A stretch of DNA of 64,000 bases from Symsagittifera roscoffensis. Taxonomy: Eukaryota > Xenacoelomorpha > Acoela > Convolutidae. The translations under genes and the position numbers were made by a program. The stretch covers positions 80,647,574-80,711,573 of the forward strand of contig NC_087063.1 of the NCBI RefSeq assembly GCF_963678635.1, in the 5' to 3' direction. Of this stretch, positions 11,191 through 23,291 are shown piece by piece (within the stretch, counting starts at the first letter, position 1; each line of letters begins with the position of its first letter). Below the pieces are notes generated by a model. That model did no database searches and was not told the DNA's origin. It was given only the letters and a program-made list of their open reading frames with translations.

Positions 11191-11879
11191 TCAACTGTTG
11201 ATTTTAATTTTCTGATTTAGTTGAGAAAATGAAATAACTTTTTGTATCATTAATGCTTAAATTCAAATTCTTTACGCTTATGCTCACAAAAACAAATACT
11301 TTATCTATGAACCCCATTAACTTTGAAGCCCCAAATTCTTGATTGTGAAAATTGTATTGAAATTTTTTGCTTCTAAAAACTCGAGAAGCCATTTTTTATC
11401 TTCTTATCAATCCAGTTTTGTTCAAATCGTTCTCTTCTCATGTTTAACCATTTCCTTCGATAAAGGTGAGTACGGATAAAAGGTTTTCGCAAAAGATAAT
11501 GTAGATGGCATGAAACATAAGTGTGCATATTTAGTAGCCAACAGGAGCCAAAATTTAACAAGCTCCAGAGCGCCATTACCCGAAAGCACGATAAGTCCAA
11601 TTAAATTTTCGTGCCGATTCTTGAGTAAGTATTCGGAAATTAGTAATGATGGTTAATTATGGCTAATTTTATATTATACGACGATTGAGATGGTGCAGCG
11701 CTACAAAACTGCCCATTTAATGCGAATTTTCAAGAGATTCGACCGTTTCTTTACAGTGTTTGAATCATTTCTGGTTTTGATTTTCGGTACAGATTTTTTA
11801 AAAACGCAAACGAATTGATCTAAAAAAAGCAATCCTCAAAACTTTCAAACATTTTTTCGACTTTTTTTAGGTTGACTAA

Positions 11880-13050
11880 ATAGAATTTTCGAGCTTTTCC
11901 AAAGCCCTAAAAAGATCTTATTTTGGCCAAATATTCTGCGCCGCAGGCAAAATTTGGAAAAAACAGGCCAAAAAGGCGTTCTTAGGTACTTTTTGGAAAA
12001 TTTTGACCGTAAATCGCGTTTTTCGGCGCGCGCTTCCCGCTCAAAGTTGGTATATTTAGGCGCCTAGGCGCCTTTAGAAACATTTTAGGGTAAGTCAGCC
12101 AAAAATGGATATCAAATTAGTACAGAGGGACCCTTTGGGTCGGCAGGGGGTCGAATCTCCGAGTGGTTTGGGGGGGGGGGGGGGGGTTTAGCCCCCGCCC
12201 CTTCCCACTCCTAAATCTGCTGGTGCCCGCAACCCAGAACCCGCAAAAAACTCAAAACCGCGTACCGAAAACAAGTAATATTCTCTAGTGTTTTCTCTGT
12301 GTCTTTTATCTTTTATTGCTCCATTTAAAAAAATATGAGGAATATTCGAGCTCAGGTTATTTTTCCTTTTCAGCCAATTTTCGATCTTTAAAATATCAAT
12401 ATTTGATGGAATGTTTTCACTATCCTCTGTATTCATCATGGGCCCAGCAAAAAAAAGTATTCATCATGGGCCCAGCAAAAAAATATTTGAACTGTAATCA
12501 TTTTCACAAAGATATTTGGGACTAACTTGCCAACTTTAGTTCAATTTGGGGGAGAAATAACGGATCAAGTTAACATCCTCCCCCCCCCCCCCAAATTGAC
12601 CAAGTTAAGACCCTCCACCCCAGCGCTGATTTTAAAATAAATTTTATAAGCGATGCAAGTAAAATGCTCGATTCTGATTGGCTAAAATTTCCCAACTTAG
12701 AACCAAATTAACAACCTGTCTCAGCCGATTAAGCGTCAGCTGCAAACTAAATTGGATCTACTTAACAATTACCCATTTCAATTTCAAGAAAGAGGGGGGA
12801 TAATTGTTAATTGGATTAAGTTACTATTTTGGGTCCCCCTTTGTACTAATTTGGGATATCCATCCATTTTTGATTGACTGACCCTAAAATTTTTCCAAAA
12901 GCGCCTAGGCTCCAAAATATGCCAATTTTTAGGGGGGAGCTCGCAACAAAAAAAAAACAAGTTGTTGGCCTGTTTTTTCAAAAATTTGCCTGCAGCGCAG
13001 AAGATTTTGTCTAAATAGGGAATTTCTGATGGTTTTGGAGAGCTCGGAAA
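11880..13050. repeat. large imperfect inverted repeat (family R3)
   Basis: Left arm about 11880-12135, right arm about 12825-13050 in opposite orientation. Shared blocks include CTGCGC-GCAGGCAAA, AACAGGCCAA, GCGCCTAGG, TTTTAGGGT-AGTCA and ATTAGTACA-AGGG. The centre holds G and C homopolymers (about 12170-12186 and 12580-12592). A related single copy lies at about 47440-47660 and a fragment at 62500-62640. I infer a foldback or non-autonomous element. Confidence 0.7.
12520..12760. repeat. R5-type repeat with C homopolymer
   Basis: Contains ATTCTGATTGGCTAAAA, whose reverse complement is recognisable near 58200, and a run of C. The same association of a G/C homopolymer with a TTAAC or GTTCACT motif recurs at 24970-25110, 58110-58290 and 62995-63070. 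Confidence 0.55.
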
Positions 13051-13089
13051 ATCAAATTTTTCAAAAACAAGTTTTTGAAAATCCCCCCG

Positions 13090-13940
13090 CATCGAGAAAA
13101 TCCTGTATCCGCCCTTGATAGGAGTGGAAATTCTTCACTAGATGCCATAGGAGGGATGGGGTGATTGTTAAGTAGATCCACTAAATCATTCGAAAGATAT
13201 TTGGCAAAAAATTATATATTTGTTACGTAACGCCTAAGATAAGGCATTCTTTGAATATGTATGTATAGCCCGATTAAAAAAGAGAACTGAAACAATTCAA
13301 AGTCGTGCATTTTAAAGCGTGGAAATATAGAAATACATGCTTTTTGGACGTTAGTTTTTTCATGGAACGCAAGTATTATATTCAATGAAACTCTATAAGC
13401 CTCGATAACTTTTTTTGACAAAGTTTCAATCAATTTAATACATACAGTTTTTGAGATGGCAAACAAATATAAAAGTTTCATAACCCTAGTTGAAATACCG
13501 CTCAAAAATCGCTCAAGTTTAAGCGGTTCGATTTTTTTCTAGACAATTGCGCTTTATCCGCATAAAACCTTTTCAAAACCGCTCAAATCCCAGCATTTTA
13601 TCCTGAAAATTTTCTCACGATGTAATCGTTTCAATGCACACAGAATCGAGCCTTTAAGAGTCTGAACTTCCAACAGTCCTTAATACCAAAATATAAGCCA
13701 AAAAACAACCTTAAATGTTCTAGGGCCCAAAAAGCAGTCGTAAGGGTTAGTTACGTGTCCGAGAAAGTCAAATCAAAAACTGCTCAATATTTTTTCAAAA
13801 ATCCGATAATAGTAAATCAAAAATGTGATGTTTGTTTAGCGCCTTTTCCGAACTCTACCGCGAAATCTGACCCTTTGCAAACTTCAAATCAAACTCATCT
13901 TTGTTCTCACACCCCCATCACAGAAAGAGGTATCGCTCAA
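13090..13940. other. upstream region of the TRIM-like gene
   Basis: I recognise no gene. The 5' UTR and promoter of the gene starting at 13946 should lie here. No clear TATA box or upstream exon could be chosen by eye. Confidence 0.45.
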
Positions 13941-13945
13941 CAACT

Positions 13946-14249
13946 ATGGCAACATATAGACGTATGCCTCTATTCGGCGTGGACGATGATGTTTCTGTTG
14001 AATGTCCGGGATGCGTTAAAACCTTCCATTACACAGAAGATACCTTTGAAATCCCATGCGGACATTGTCTTTGTAAGAGTTGTGCTATGGACCTTGCCTC
14101 AAAGACAGTGCAGCAATGTCCAAATAAGGAATGCAAAAGCCACAAAGTGTCACCCAGGCGACTTCTTAAACTAAAATTTGAGGATTTCCCTAGCAGACCT
14201 GCATCTGCTTTGGACAGAAACTCGATTGTCTTGCCACCCCCAGAACAAG
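13946..14249 (+). CDS. TRIM-like gene, exon 1 (RING)
   Basis: Encodes residues 1-101 plus one base. The RING has the C3HC4 order, with four residues instead of two between the last cysteine pair (CPNKEC). The frame would stop 14 bases past the predicted donor, which supports splicing. Confidence 0.85.
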
Positions 14250-17200
14250 GTTTGTTAATTTAAAAAACAACTAAATTGCGTCTTGCTATCTCTGAATATC
14301 AGTTTTAACGAAGACAATCTTTAGCAGCTGCGCGATAGAAGCAAAGCAAAATTCGAATTGAAAGGCTTGAAAGAAAAATCGATAAAAAATCTGAAAATGT
14401 ATTGGTTGAATAAAGTGCAAAGTTTGGTGGGTAGTAGTATTGCTTTGCCGAGAGAAAGCTTGACCCTGAAAACACTTGGCAAGTAATTGTTCCGACTTTT
14501 ACAAAATGCAGGCGTGGCAAAATATTGATTTCAGCTGTTTATTCGTTTTTTTTATACGAACACAAAAATTTTGTAAGAAGAATAAAAACATTACGAGGTC
14601 GAAATGTGCATTCTGCGCATTGCAAGCGGATTCCGCAACTGGCCAAAATCAGATTTTCGTTAGTCTTCTTTGCTCTTTTGGATTCCACAAACAAATATCT
14701 AAAAGACTGTACCGCGCAAAATTGCAGTAAAAATAGACCGGAATCCGAAATCGTTTTTGCGGAAACAGAACCTTTTGTGGAATCCACAAATAAATAAAAA
14801 GATATGTTTATAATCAAATAAAGCTGCTGCGGAACCCGCAAATTGTTACTGTATTCCGCAAATTGTAAGTTGAAACCGCATTTTGTTTGCGGATTCCGTT
14901 TACAAATATGTACTTATGTAGTAGCGTTTAAAGTTATATCTTTTAATTACTAGGTGGTCACTAGCAAGTTCAATCTTAATGACTAAAATACTAAGTTCAT
15001 CAGCTACCTGTTGAAATGCCTCCTGTTCGATCTCAATTTCTGTCAAACACCCAGCTTCAAAATATGGGATTGATGGAATCCCAAATACTGACCAGTATTT
15101 GGGATCGATGGAACCCCAAATATTTACCTAACTCGGTGATATGCTGTGCATTGTGTTTCTATACACTCTCAAACCCACTGACAACAAATAATGAATTTAT
15201 TCCATATTTGTTCCATATTATTCCAAAATTTGGGAATCCATCAATCCCAAATACTGAGCAGTATTTGGGATCGATGAAATCTCAAAAAATGACATAAATA
15301 AGCGATATAATTTGGGGTGTACTTTAAACACTCTCAACTTGATATATTTTATGCGTTTTTTTTAAAACTCGCAATCCAATGTCTCTAAATAATGAATTTA
15401 TTCGATGTTGTGTTTCCAAAACTGTGATCTCAAAAAGTGTTTGCTCGGATATGTATCCCGAACACTAAAAGATCATATCCACCAGTTTAGTTAACAAATG
15501 TTATAAGTTTTTTTCGTGGATTCAACTGACAATGGTTAAGTCCTTGCTTTTAAATTCCTCATTGATAAGGTAAGAGTTCCAGCTCTAGTTTTAATTATTC
15601 AAATGCAAGTTCAGTAATAAACAATATTCGGAATACACTTACAGTTTGCAAATTCCCTTTTTCATTTGCCGATTTTACTTACTTTTTGCGGAATCCACTC
15701 ACAGTTGCAGAATCCAAAACAACTAGCTATATTCGCTTGTTGCGGATTCCGCGACACAACAAATGTGCCGACAAAATTTAGGTTACAGTTATTTATACGC
15801 AGAATCCACGGAAAATTTTTTAAATGAAATACACATACGAGATTAGTTTTTGCAATCCGAGAACATACAGACACAAACTTGTGCGTTTATCCAGTGCACA
15901 ACTTGGTCTTGTAGTGAAAAACAGTTTTTTTTATTATATATTTTTTCAAATACAAAAAGCAATTATTATGTCGAAATTTTTTTTCATACTAAATTTTTCA
16001 TATATAACTTTGATTGCTTTTTTTGGCCTGTACTTTTAATTTGATTAAAGTAGCAGCTCCTTCAAACTGCTGTCGTGTAATTTTACAAGAAATAGTTCGC
16101 AAATTTTCAAGTTAATTTACTAATTTTAAATGTAATTGTTCCGACTATTGAAAATAAGGAGGAACTTTGTATTCGGAGGTGTTTTAGTTTTTTCTTTTAT
16201 TTTTTGTTTTCGACAGAAAATTAGGTACCACAAATAATCATTTGACTGGGTTGAGGTATTTATTTTTTTAAAGGCTTTTCAGTCCTGATTCAAAACAAGT
16301 TAAATTTGATTTTTCGCTCATCTACAATATCTTATTTTTGCTGAATGTAAGCCTGGAAAATTTATTTTCGCTCAATTGAAGTCCATTTTTACAGTTTTTA
16401 GCGCCTTTTTAGGTTTCAAAAAGACCAAAAACCTCAAGAAAATTCGATACATTTCAAAATTTTGTTATTGAAAATTAAAAAGTTTTTGCCATTTTTTGGT
16501 TTTTCTGGCAACTTTTCAACAAAAACTGTTTCCTCAATTCGCCTGTTTTACTATGACTCTCAAATTTGCTTAATTTATAGTTATTTAATCATATTCCTCT
16601 ATCGCACTAGGCAGAACAAACGACGCTTAACTGAAAAAAAGAACTGTTTTTTTTTCGTATTTCTTAAGACAATGGTCGGAAAATTCCGTGCTACGTGCAC
16701 ACTAACCGGCAATCCTGGTTTTAATTTTTATTTGTTAATTCATACTTTTATATCTGTTTTCAACCTGTTTTTGAAAAGATCATCAAAATTCTAAAAGCAT
16801 CAACTTTTCATGAAACTTTCTAAACGTTTGTCGAAAGACGGCTTGAAACAAAAATTCTAGTATTTCGTTCAGATCTTTTTATACAACGCCAAAAAAACGA
16901 CACTAAATTGAAAAAAAACTTTTTTTTTCGCAAATTTAACGACTACGGTCGGAACAATTTGTGCTACTTGCAGAGTTACCTTGTTTTAGTTTCCACTTGT
17001 TATTTCATAGTTTCATATCTATTTTCGATCTGCTTTTTGAAACACAGGCGTAATTTACACGTTTTCAAAAACATAATTCTGCTATGAAGTTTCCAAATGT
17101 TTTTTTTTTATCAAAAACCGGTTTTAAACGGCTTTCATTCAACTTTTTTTGCTTTAATCATATCGATGATCAAGCATACTGATGAAACTTTAAAAACTTC

Positions 17201-20200
17201 GAACACGTTTATCACGACAAAACCAATAAATGAAAAACCTCAATTTCGAAAATAAAAATTCAATTCGATCGGTTCTGAATTTTTCAAACAATTTTTTTAA
17301 ACGGAAATTTCTGTGATACCTGTGAAGACACCGGTTTTTTTCATTTGTTAGTTTTTTTTACTTTGATGACTTTTAGGCCTTGTTTAATTTACAGAAAACA
17401 TAGGCCTCTGACTGCAAGATAAAATGTTTTTTTTTTAATTTTAGATTAGCTGTTACAGGCAACTTTTGTTTACATTTAGGAGATTTCTACAAAATTAAAA
17501 AGTTTTGGTTTATGCGGAGATAATAAAGTATATCCAGGCCCTACAAACTTAAACACAACTAATTTTTTTGAGAACTTGTGATGTTTTGTAAGAAAAACTG
17601 AAGTTTTTTTTCCATTCTCATTCGATTCAACAAGTTCTCAAAAAAATTAGTTGTGTTTAAGTTTGTAGGGCCTGGGTATACTTTATTATCTCCGCATAAA
17701 CCAAAACTTTTTTGCCAAAAAATTGTGATGTTTTGTAAGAAAAACTGAAGTTTTTTTCCCATTCTCATTCGATTCAACAAGTGTCAAAAATGAAGTCTAC
17801 GAAAAGAAACAATTTTCGAAAAAAAATACCAGAGTTTGATGAATAGGATAAACTTGATGAAAAGAAAAATTTTTGGAAAAAATACCAGAGAATAGTTTTC
17901 TCCTTGTCACTGAAACTTGGCTAGGAAAATCAAATAACAGATAGAAAGTTTCTAAACCTCAAGTTTAATTTTTACCGCACATGCAGCGCAAACTCGACCC
18001 GAGGAATGATGTTGAACTTTAGGCCCCAAAAACTGTATCGTCAAAAACAAGGATCGCCTAAACACAAGGAAAAAAATATCTTTGAATCAATGTGTTTAGA
18101 AATAAGTCGAACATTTGACACAAAAGTACTTTTGAAAGTTTCATATTGTCCCAAGAACTAACTTCAAAAACATCAGCAGCATTCCAAAAAACAGGTGATT
18201 TTTTGCTTTTTGGTGATGTTTATACAGAAGTTTTTTGAGACTTAACCAATTTGAATGATTTGGGGCGAATATTGCAATCGAACTTATCAAGTTTTATACT
18301 CCCACCAGATTGGATACATCTTGCTCGCTCATTTTTTGTTGCTTTATGTCACAACAACATTTCCGTAACTTCAACTGCTTTGAATTTACAATTGGCTGTG
18401 ATCAATTTTTTCTCAATTACGAATCCAACCAAACTATCAGCGATGACAAAAAACAAATTTTTAGTTTTTCAGAAATCGAAAATTTTTTTGAGGTCAAATT
18501 TCGAAAAATATTTTGCAAAAACTGACTGGTCTATCATGTACCAGAAAAAGATGCAAATGATTTTAGTTTTTCAGAAATCGAAAACTTTTTTGAGGTCAAA
18601 CTTCGAAAAATATTTTGCAAATACTGACTGGTCTATCATTTACCAGAAAAAGATACCAGAAAACGAGATCAATTGAATTAAAAACTACAAAAAAATCAAC
18701 AACCGTGGTAAACAAAATACACTAAGCAGATGATCAATGAAAAACATTGGCTTTTCATCAATTTTTCAACAATTTTCAAAAATGATTGGGCAGATGCAAA
18801 TCAAATAGTTTATGGGAGAGCAAAGAAACCTTGTAACTAGGCTTTTAAAAAACACTGAGAAAGAAACACTTACCAAAAAAATCAAAATCAAAAATCAGTG
18901 AAATTGTTTTAGTTCAGAGATTAAAAAAAGTAATAATCACACAAAAATAAGTTTTCACATTCATTTTTAGACGAAAAAGTAACTTATCAAAATGATTAGG
19001 TAAATTCATTAAATCGAGCTTTCGCAGAACTACGAATCCAGCTTTCGAGAAACACAAAAGAGAAATCTTTCAGTGGTCAGGGAAAACCTATCCCTGCTAA
19101 ATTTAATTCCAATTCGGGTAATTACCTGGAAACACCTATTTCTCTTAATTGATAGTTTACTATCAATTAGTATAAAAGAAACTACTGGGCCTATGAATAA
19201 ACCATCATGGAGCTTTCGATTTTCAAATTTTATAATAGGTAAACACCTACAATTCGTACAATTGAATGCATCAAGCTAAAAAAAAATTTGGAAAAACGAA
19301 AATTTTCATTCTCTATGTTAACGATTGTCTTTTAATTTTGAACGATTCAATTTGCAGATGATACCAGTCTGATTTTGAACCAAAAACTCTCAAAACTAAT
19401 GCAAGATTACACTTAAAAATTGCTAGACAACCTCGACGCTTACATAAAAAAATCGTCTCTCTTTGAATTTTAATTAATTTTGAAACAAGTGTAGACTCAG
19501 TTTTTTTGAAAAATCACGAAATAAAAATTTCATTCTCATGTAGATATCTAGGAATTTTATTGGAACAAGATTCAAACTTTTCATTTCAAGTTATCAGTCT
19601 TTCATGCAAAATTGCTCAATGAATTCGTTCACAATATCTTATAAGGAACATAGTACTTTTTAATGTTCGGACTAGTTTATTCAAGTTCTTAGTTTTATCC
19701 CAGCTAAGAAAAAGCGCAGTTTTTCTTAAACATTCACAAATTCTACGATTAAACAGAATCATTAAGCTGCTTAATTGGGTATCAAAGTGTGGTTTTTTTG
19801 AAGGAAGTTTGATAGAGCGTGCGATCAACCAGTAAAAAACAAAATACCTCCTGCAAAATTGGTGATAGCGAAAATGAGTCTTCTCATTTTTGTTATTGCT
19901 TAGAAGACCCGCAAAGTTTTTTGTGTACAAAACACTTAAATTGCTTAAAAACAAAAGGACACTACAGGCAAAACCCCAGAGTTCGTCAAACAGCAAAATG
20001 GCAAAGAGTCAGCGTCAAAATGCCTAAAAGATCAGACCTGTCAGATCCTGCAAAAAATTCAAAGAAAAAAAGATATACCTTCTATAGAAACAGGAACCAG
20101 TACCAATTGATAGATCACTCGTTTGATTTAGAAAATTTATTTTTTCCCCAAGATTCATAGAAAGTTATGTAAAATAAAAGTAAATAATTGGTTCTACGTG

Positions 20201-22673
20201 CAGTTCAATTTACATCGTTGGTTGTTTGTTGAAGTAATCACTCCTAGACATGTTTTTCATCCAAGAGGTCAATTCATATTACCTTGTTCTGCTGGAAAAA
20301 AATGATTATCGTAAATCAAATGATACTGGTGGTACTACACCGTCATCTTTATTATAATTTTTGTTTTGAACTCCAGAGACGTCTCGAAACCTTCTTGTTT
20401 TGTCGAATGACGAACCTCCAGATGGGCTTTTAGGACAACTTGTGGCAAACATCTTTTTGATGCATGTGGTCTAGAAGGGAATGTTTTTCATGCGCAAAAT
20501 CTCTCGACATTGAAAGCTACAAAAAATGCAAGAAACGGTTTCAAATAAACTGGTTTTGAAATAATTTTTGTTCACATATATTTTTTGAACGCTTTTTTTG
20601 CTCTGAAATAAAGTTTCAATTTTGTTGTTGTCTATTTTTTGTAGTCAAATTTTCAGGTGTTTCGACCGTTTATTTTTTTTTCCTGGACAGATTTTTCAAG
20701 TTTGGTGTACCTAAACTGTCACTGAGAGACTTTTTAGCGCTACTGTACAACCAAACGATTTAAGGGGAAACAATTAACCAAAAAAGTAGGAAGTTAAAAA
20801 AACTGACAAGGCTATTGTTCTCATGACTTGTTTTGAAAACTTTTTTTCATGTTTAGAAAGGCCAAATAGTCCTAGTTCAGTCGCATCCTCGATCCGATCT
20901 CATCCTGAGTTCGCCTCGGTCGTTTACTGTGAGAAACACCCAGCTTCCGCAATTCGCTACTTTTGCCACATCTGCGAAGTGGAGCTATGCGAGGAATGTT
21001 GGAAGGACGAACACGATGAAGATGACTATCGCAAACATAATATAGGATTCATCAAGGTCAATCTAGAGCCTCAAAAAGAGATCCAAAAACGAATTGTTGA
21101 AAACCAGAAAGACTGTCAAAAAATGAGCCGCATTTTGGAGGACTGGAAGGCGATTGTCCGACAAGCTCAGATTGCAGAAAATAAACAAAACGAAGTTTTG
21201 AAAGCTAGCACAGCCAATCAGCTTGAGCAGAAATCAGACATTGTTCGCAATCTGATTCAAAATCACATCACGGATGTTCGTAAATTTAAAGAAACTATTT
21301 TGAACGAACTTGAAGAACTTGAAAGAAAGCAAAGATGCATCTTTGGGGATGTTTTCGACTCCGATTATGATAGTTTTCTAAATCGCAGCTGCTCTACTCC
21401 TGTCGGAACCATTTTTTCTTCTAGAAGCAGTGACAGCATCGAAGGCGATGATAATACATTATCAACTCGTTCCTCGTCCCCTTCAATGCTTGACAGCACC
21501 ATGACATCAGCAGCGAACCCTGACTTATCCGCAACTGAAGGTGCCAGCCGAGTCGAAAGCTCAGAGGGTAGATCAAAAAGCGCAGTTGGAGGAGGTGGCA
21601 ATGGACATGTGACTCCAGTTCAACCGAATAGGAATGTGGCTTTGAGGAGAGGAAAAAAGAGAGAGTTGGTGCGAGTTACACACAGTGCGATTGGAGATGA
21701 GAAGATTGATTGTCTTAGAGCTGTGTACAATACTGCCACGAAAGAAGTGATTTGTTATAATGGTGTTTACAAATTAACAGTGTTCAGAATAAACAGGCCA
21801 AATGGGAAGTTCGAAGTGAGTAAGAGGATGAAGTTGAAATCAGACGCAAATAACTATTTAATGGACATTACACTAGACAGCAATAACTCTCTCTATGGTG
21901 TGATTTGGAATAAGAAAACCAGAGTGAATAGAGTGGCAGTGCTGGACATAATGAAGAACAAGGAACTGATCGAGGAGAGAAAACTACTCGACACTAAGAG
22001 ACTACACAATGGAGGAGATGTATATTGGAGATTGTGTGCTGTAGGCGAGACAGTGGCTGTGGTAGTGGAGCATTGGAGAAGAATTGAGGATGATTACAAC
22101 AGTGTGACTTTGTATCGCAGTCATATCCGACAACAATATGTACAACTCAATATCAGAGGAATCTTTACTGGTCTCTGTCCTCATCGAAATGTTTTGGTGA
22201 ATGAGAACACACTGTTACTTGCCTCTGATGATAGAACAATAGCAGTGGTCTCTCTGCCTTCGCAACAAACTACAACAACAACAACATCTGCGCATACTTC
22301 TAAATTAACTTCAAACACATCTCAAAAACTGCAGCCCAAATCCATCAAGTACATTGAAATCTGGGGCATAGATTATATTTGGTCATTTTTTTGGATACCA
22401 TCTGAAGAAAGTGTGCAGTCACATGCTGCGGAAGGGTACTTGTTTGCTACAAATATTGGTGGTTCCTCTTCTTATGTTTACAAAATAAATTTAGAAACAG
22501 ATATGGCAAAGGTGGCTGAAGGAGAGGAGAGAACAATTGCCCCTATGGAAGGAATAGGTCGACTAAATGACTCATGCATTCAATGTTCCATTGATAGCTC
22601 AACACTATTTGCTATTACTAAGGGGATTTCTGGAAAGCCAATGCTTCTGAACTTAGAGTATAAGACACCTTGA
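13946..22673 (+). CDS. TRIM-like protein: RING, B-box, coiled coil, propeller-like C-terminus (two coding exons)
   Basis: Exon 1 (13946-14249) ends at CAAG|GTTTGT and exon 2 (20857-22673) follows TTTTTTTCATGTTTAG. Exon 1 leaves one base and exon 2 supplies two, forming a GAA codon, so the frame holds. The joined protein is 706 residues. RING: C20, C23, C38, H40, C43, C46, C58, C63. B-box type 2: C126, H129, C138, C141, C146, C149, H154, H162. A Glu/Lys/Gln-rich coiled coil covers roughly residues 170-260, a Ser/Thr-rich linker follows to about 345, and a beta-rich region that could fold as a propeller covers about 380-700. Family knowledge makes it a likely ubiquitin E3 ligase; its substrate is unknown. 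The ATG at 13946 sits in CAACTATGG, a good initiation context. Confidence 0.85.
14620..14900. repeat. cluster of GCGGAATCCGC-like motifs, first patch
   Basis: Variants of GCGGAATCCGCAA or its shorter forms (GGATTCCGCAA, GGAATCCACAAA, GCGGAACCCGCAAA, ATTCCGCAAA) occur about seven times at irregular spacing. The motif is itself nearly palindromic. It recurs at 15640-15830. Confidence 0.7.
15060..15290. repeat. paired short hairpins CCCAAATACTG/CAGTATTTGGG
   Basis: Two near-copies of one hairpin (CCCAAATACT pairing with AGTATTTGGG around a 4-base loop) lie near 15082-15105 and 15245-15270. Both are followed by ATCGATG and flanked by inverted ATCAATCCC-type sequence. No coding content. Confidence 0.75.
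15640..15830. repeat. cluster of GCGGAATCC motifs, second patch
   Basis: Contains TTTGCGGAATCCACT, TTGCAGAATCC, TTGCGGATTCCGCG and CGCAGAATCCAC, which matches the set at 14620-14900 about 1 kb upstream. Confidence 0.65.
16440..17400. repeat. diverged tandem repeat, about three units of about 420 bp
   Basis: Segments near 16670-16790, 16945-17060 and 17290-17370 share the order GTCGGAA-ATT-GTGCTAC, then TGGTTTTA or CGGTTTTTT, then a TTATTTGTTA-type stretch and TTTTCAACCTG or TTTCGATCTG. Identity is low, so the expansion is old. Confidence 0.5.
17480..19720 (+). mobile_element. decayed non-LTR retrotransposon (LINE) in the TRIM intron
   Basis: On the plus strand, in order: GDNKVYPGPT at about 17517-17548, resembling the GDxExNPGP segment often found at the start of CR1/L2-type ORF2; VTETWLG at about 17906-17925, the apurinic endonuclease TWL block; FADDTSLILN at 19351-19380, the RT catalytic FADD box; and RYLGILL near 19542, the downstream YLG block. 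Many stops and frameshifts lie between them, so it is inactive. The 3' end is not defined, and an unassigned open frame follows at 19819-20160. Confidence 0.75.
17499..17781. repeat. inverted duplication with a direct repeat of its loop
   Basis: Arms 17499-17579 and 17630-17710 are near-perfect inverted copies (80 bp, one clear mismatch). They surround a 50-base segment that appears again in direct orientation at about 17726-17781. The arm includes the LINE GDxxxxPGP motif, so this is a rearranged copy of the LINE 5' region. Confidence 0.9.
20160..20856. other. 3' part of the TRIM intron, no recognised content
   Basis: AT-rich, ending in the pyrimidine tract and TTTAG acceptor of exon 2. No motif seen. 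Confidence 0.5.
20857..22673 (+). CDS. TRIM-like gene, exon 2 (B-box to stop)
   Basis: Encodes the split residue 102 and residues 103-706. The frame also stays open upstream to an ATG at 20823, but that stretch contains the acceptor TTTTTTTCATGTTTAG and the phase-matched RING exon lies upstream. A shorter product starting at 20823 and lacking the RING is the alternative. Confidence 0.85.
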
Positions 22674-22927
22674 GTCTTCCCACTTGTTTGGGCTAAATTA
22701 ATTTTAACAGAACGATTAAATGACAAATAGAAGATCTTAATGATAAGGCTCACACTTTAAACTGATTCAAAATACATTTTCAGCTCTAACAAAGCCTTAA
22801 TTATTTCAATCTAATTCAAACTGTTTTCATCTCCCTCTATGGAACAATTTTACTCTTTTTATTTTTATTGATCAAGAACGCAAAAAAAATAGAGAGCTGT
22901 ACGTTATTATATTTTTTTCAGTAGTTG

Positions 22928-22933
22928 AATAAA
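22928..22933 (+). other. polyadenylation signal AATAAA
   Basis: Canonical hexamer 255 bases after the stop of the TRIM-like gene, followed by AT-rich sequence. Confidence 0.55.
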
Positions 22934-23291
22934 AGATTTCGGAATATAATATTTTTTAAATTTTCAATAGAGTTTGATGGTTTCTTGAAATCAAAATAAC
23001 CAAAAAAATTTCCGAGATCGAAAGCGTACGTTGTGAACGAAAACAGTTAATCGTATTCGAACAAAATCCTGTGATCAACAGTTTTTGCGTTCAGACAAAT
23101 ATGTCGGCTAATCGAAACAAAATGGTAATTTGGAAAGTAGGATGCCAATGGCCAAGCAGCAATTGTCTTTTCCGGTTCGCTCGGAACTGCTCGTGGATCA
23201 TGTTCGCATCTAATCTGTAAATCTGAAAGAGCTTAGAACCACGGGGTATTCAGAGACCCAAAATAAGAAATTTTAAAAAAAAAATGGCTCC

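Larger units (their letters stand above)
14250..20856 (+). other. intron of the TRIM-like gene (6,607 bp)
   Basis: GT-AG ends with a strong polypyrimidine tract before the acceptor. It contains clusters of GCGGAATCC motifs, hairpins, a three-copy degenerate repeat and a LINE relic. The LINE is in the same orientation as the gene. Extra alternative exons cannot be excluded. Confidence 0.8.

Noticed and set aside
13755-14174. Frame overlapping the RING exon in another phase
   Set aside because: The overlapping frame has the RING motif, a good start and a phase-matched splice to the B-box exon; this one is a shadow.
19819-20160. Open frame downstream of the LINE RT as a host exon
   Set aside because: Low complexity, no recognised domain, and no phase-matched sites with the TRIM exons; most likely the LINE tail or chance.
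20823-22673. B-box protein as a single-exon gene starting at 20823
   Set aside because: The first 11 codons contain a strong acceptor, and the RING exon fits in phase. Kept only as an alternative.
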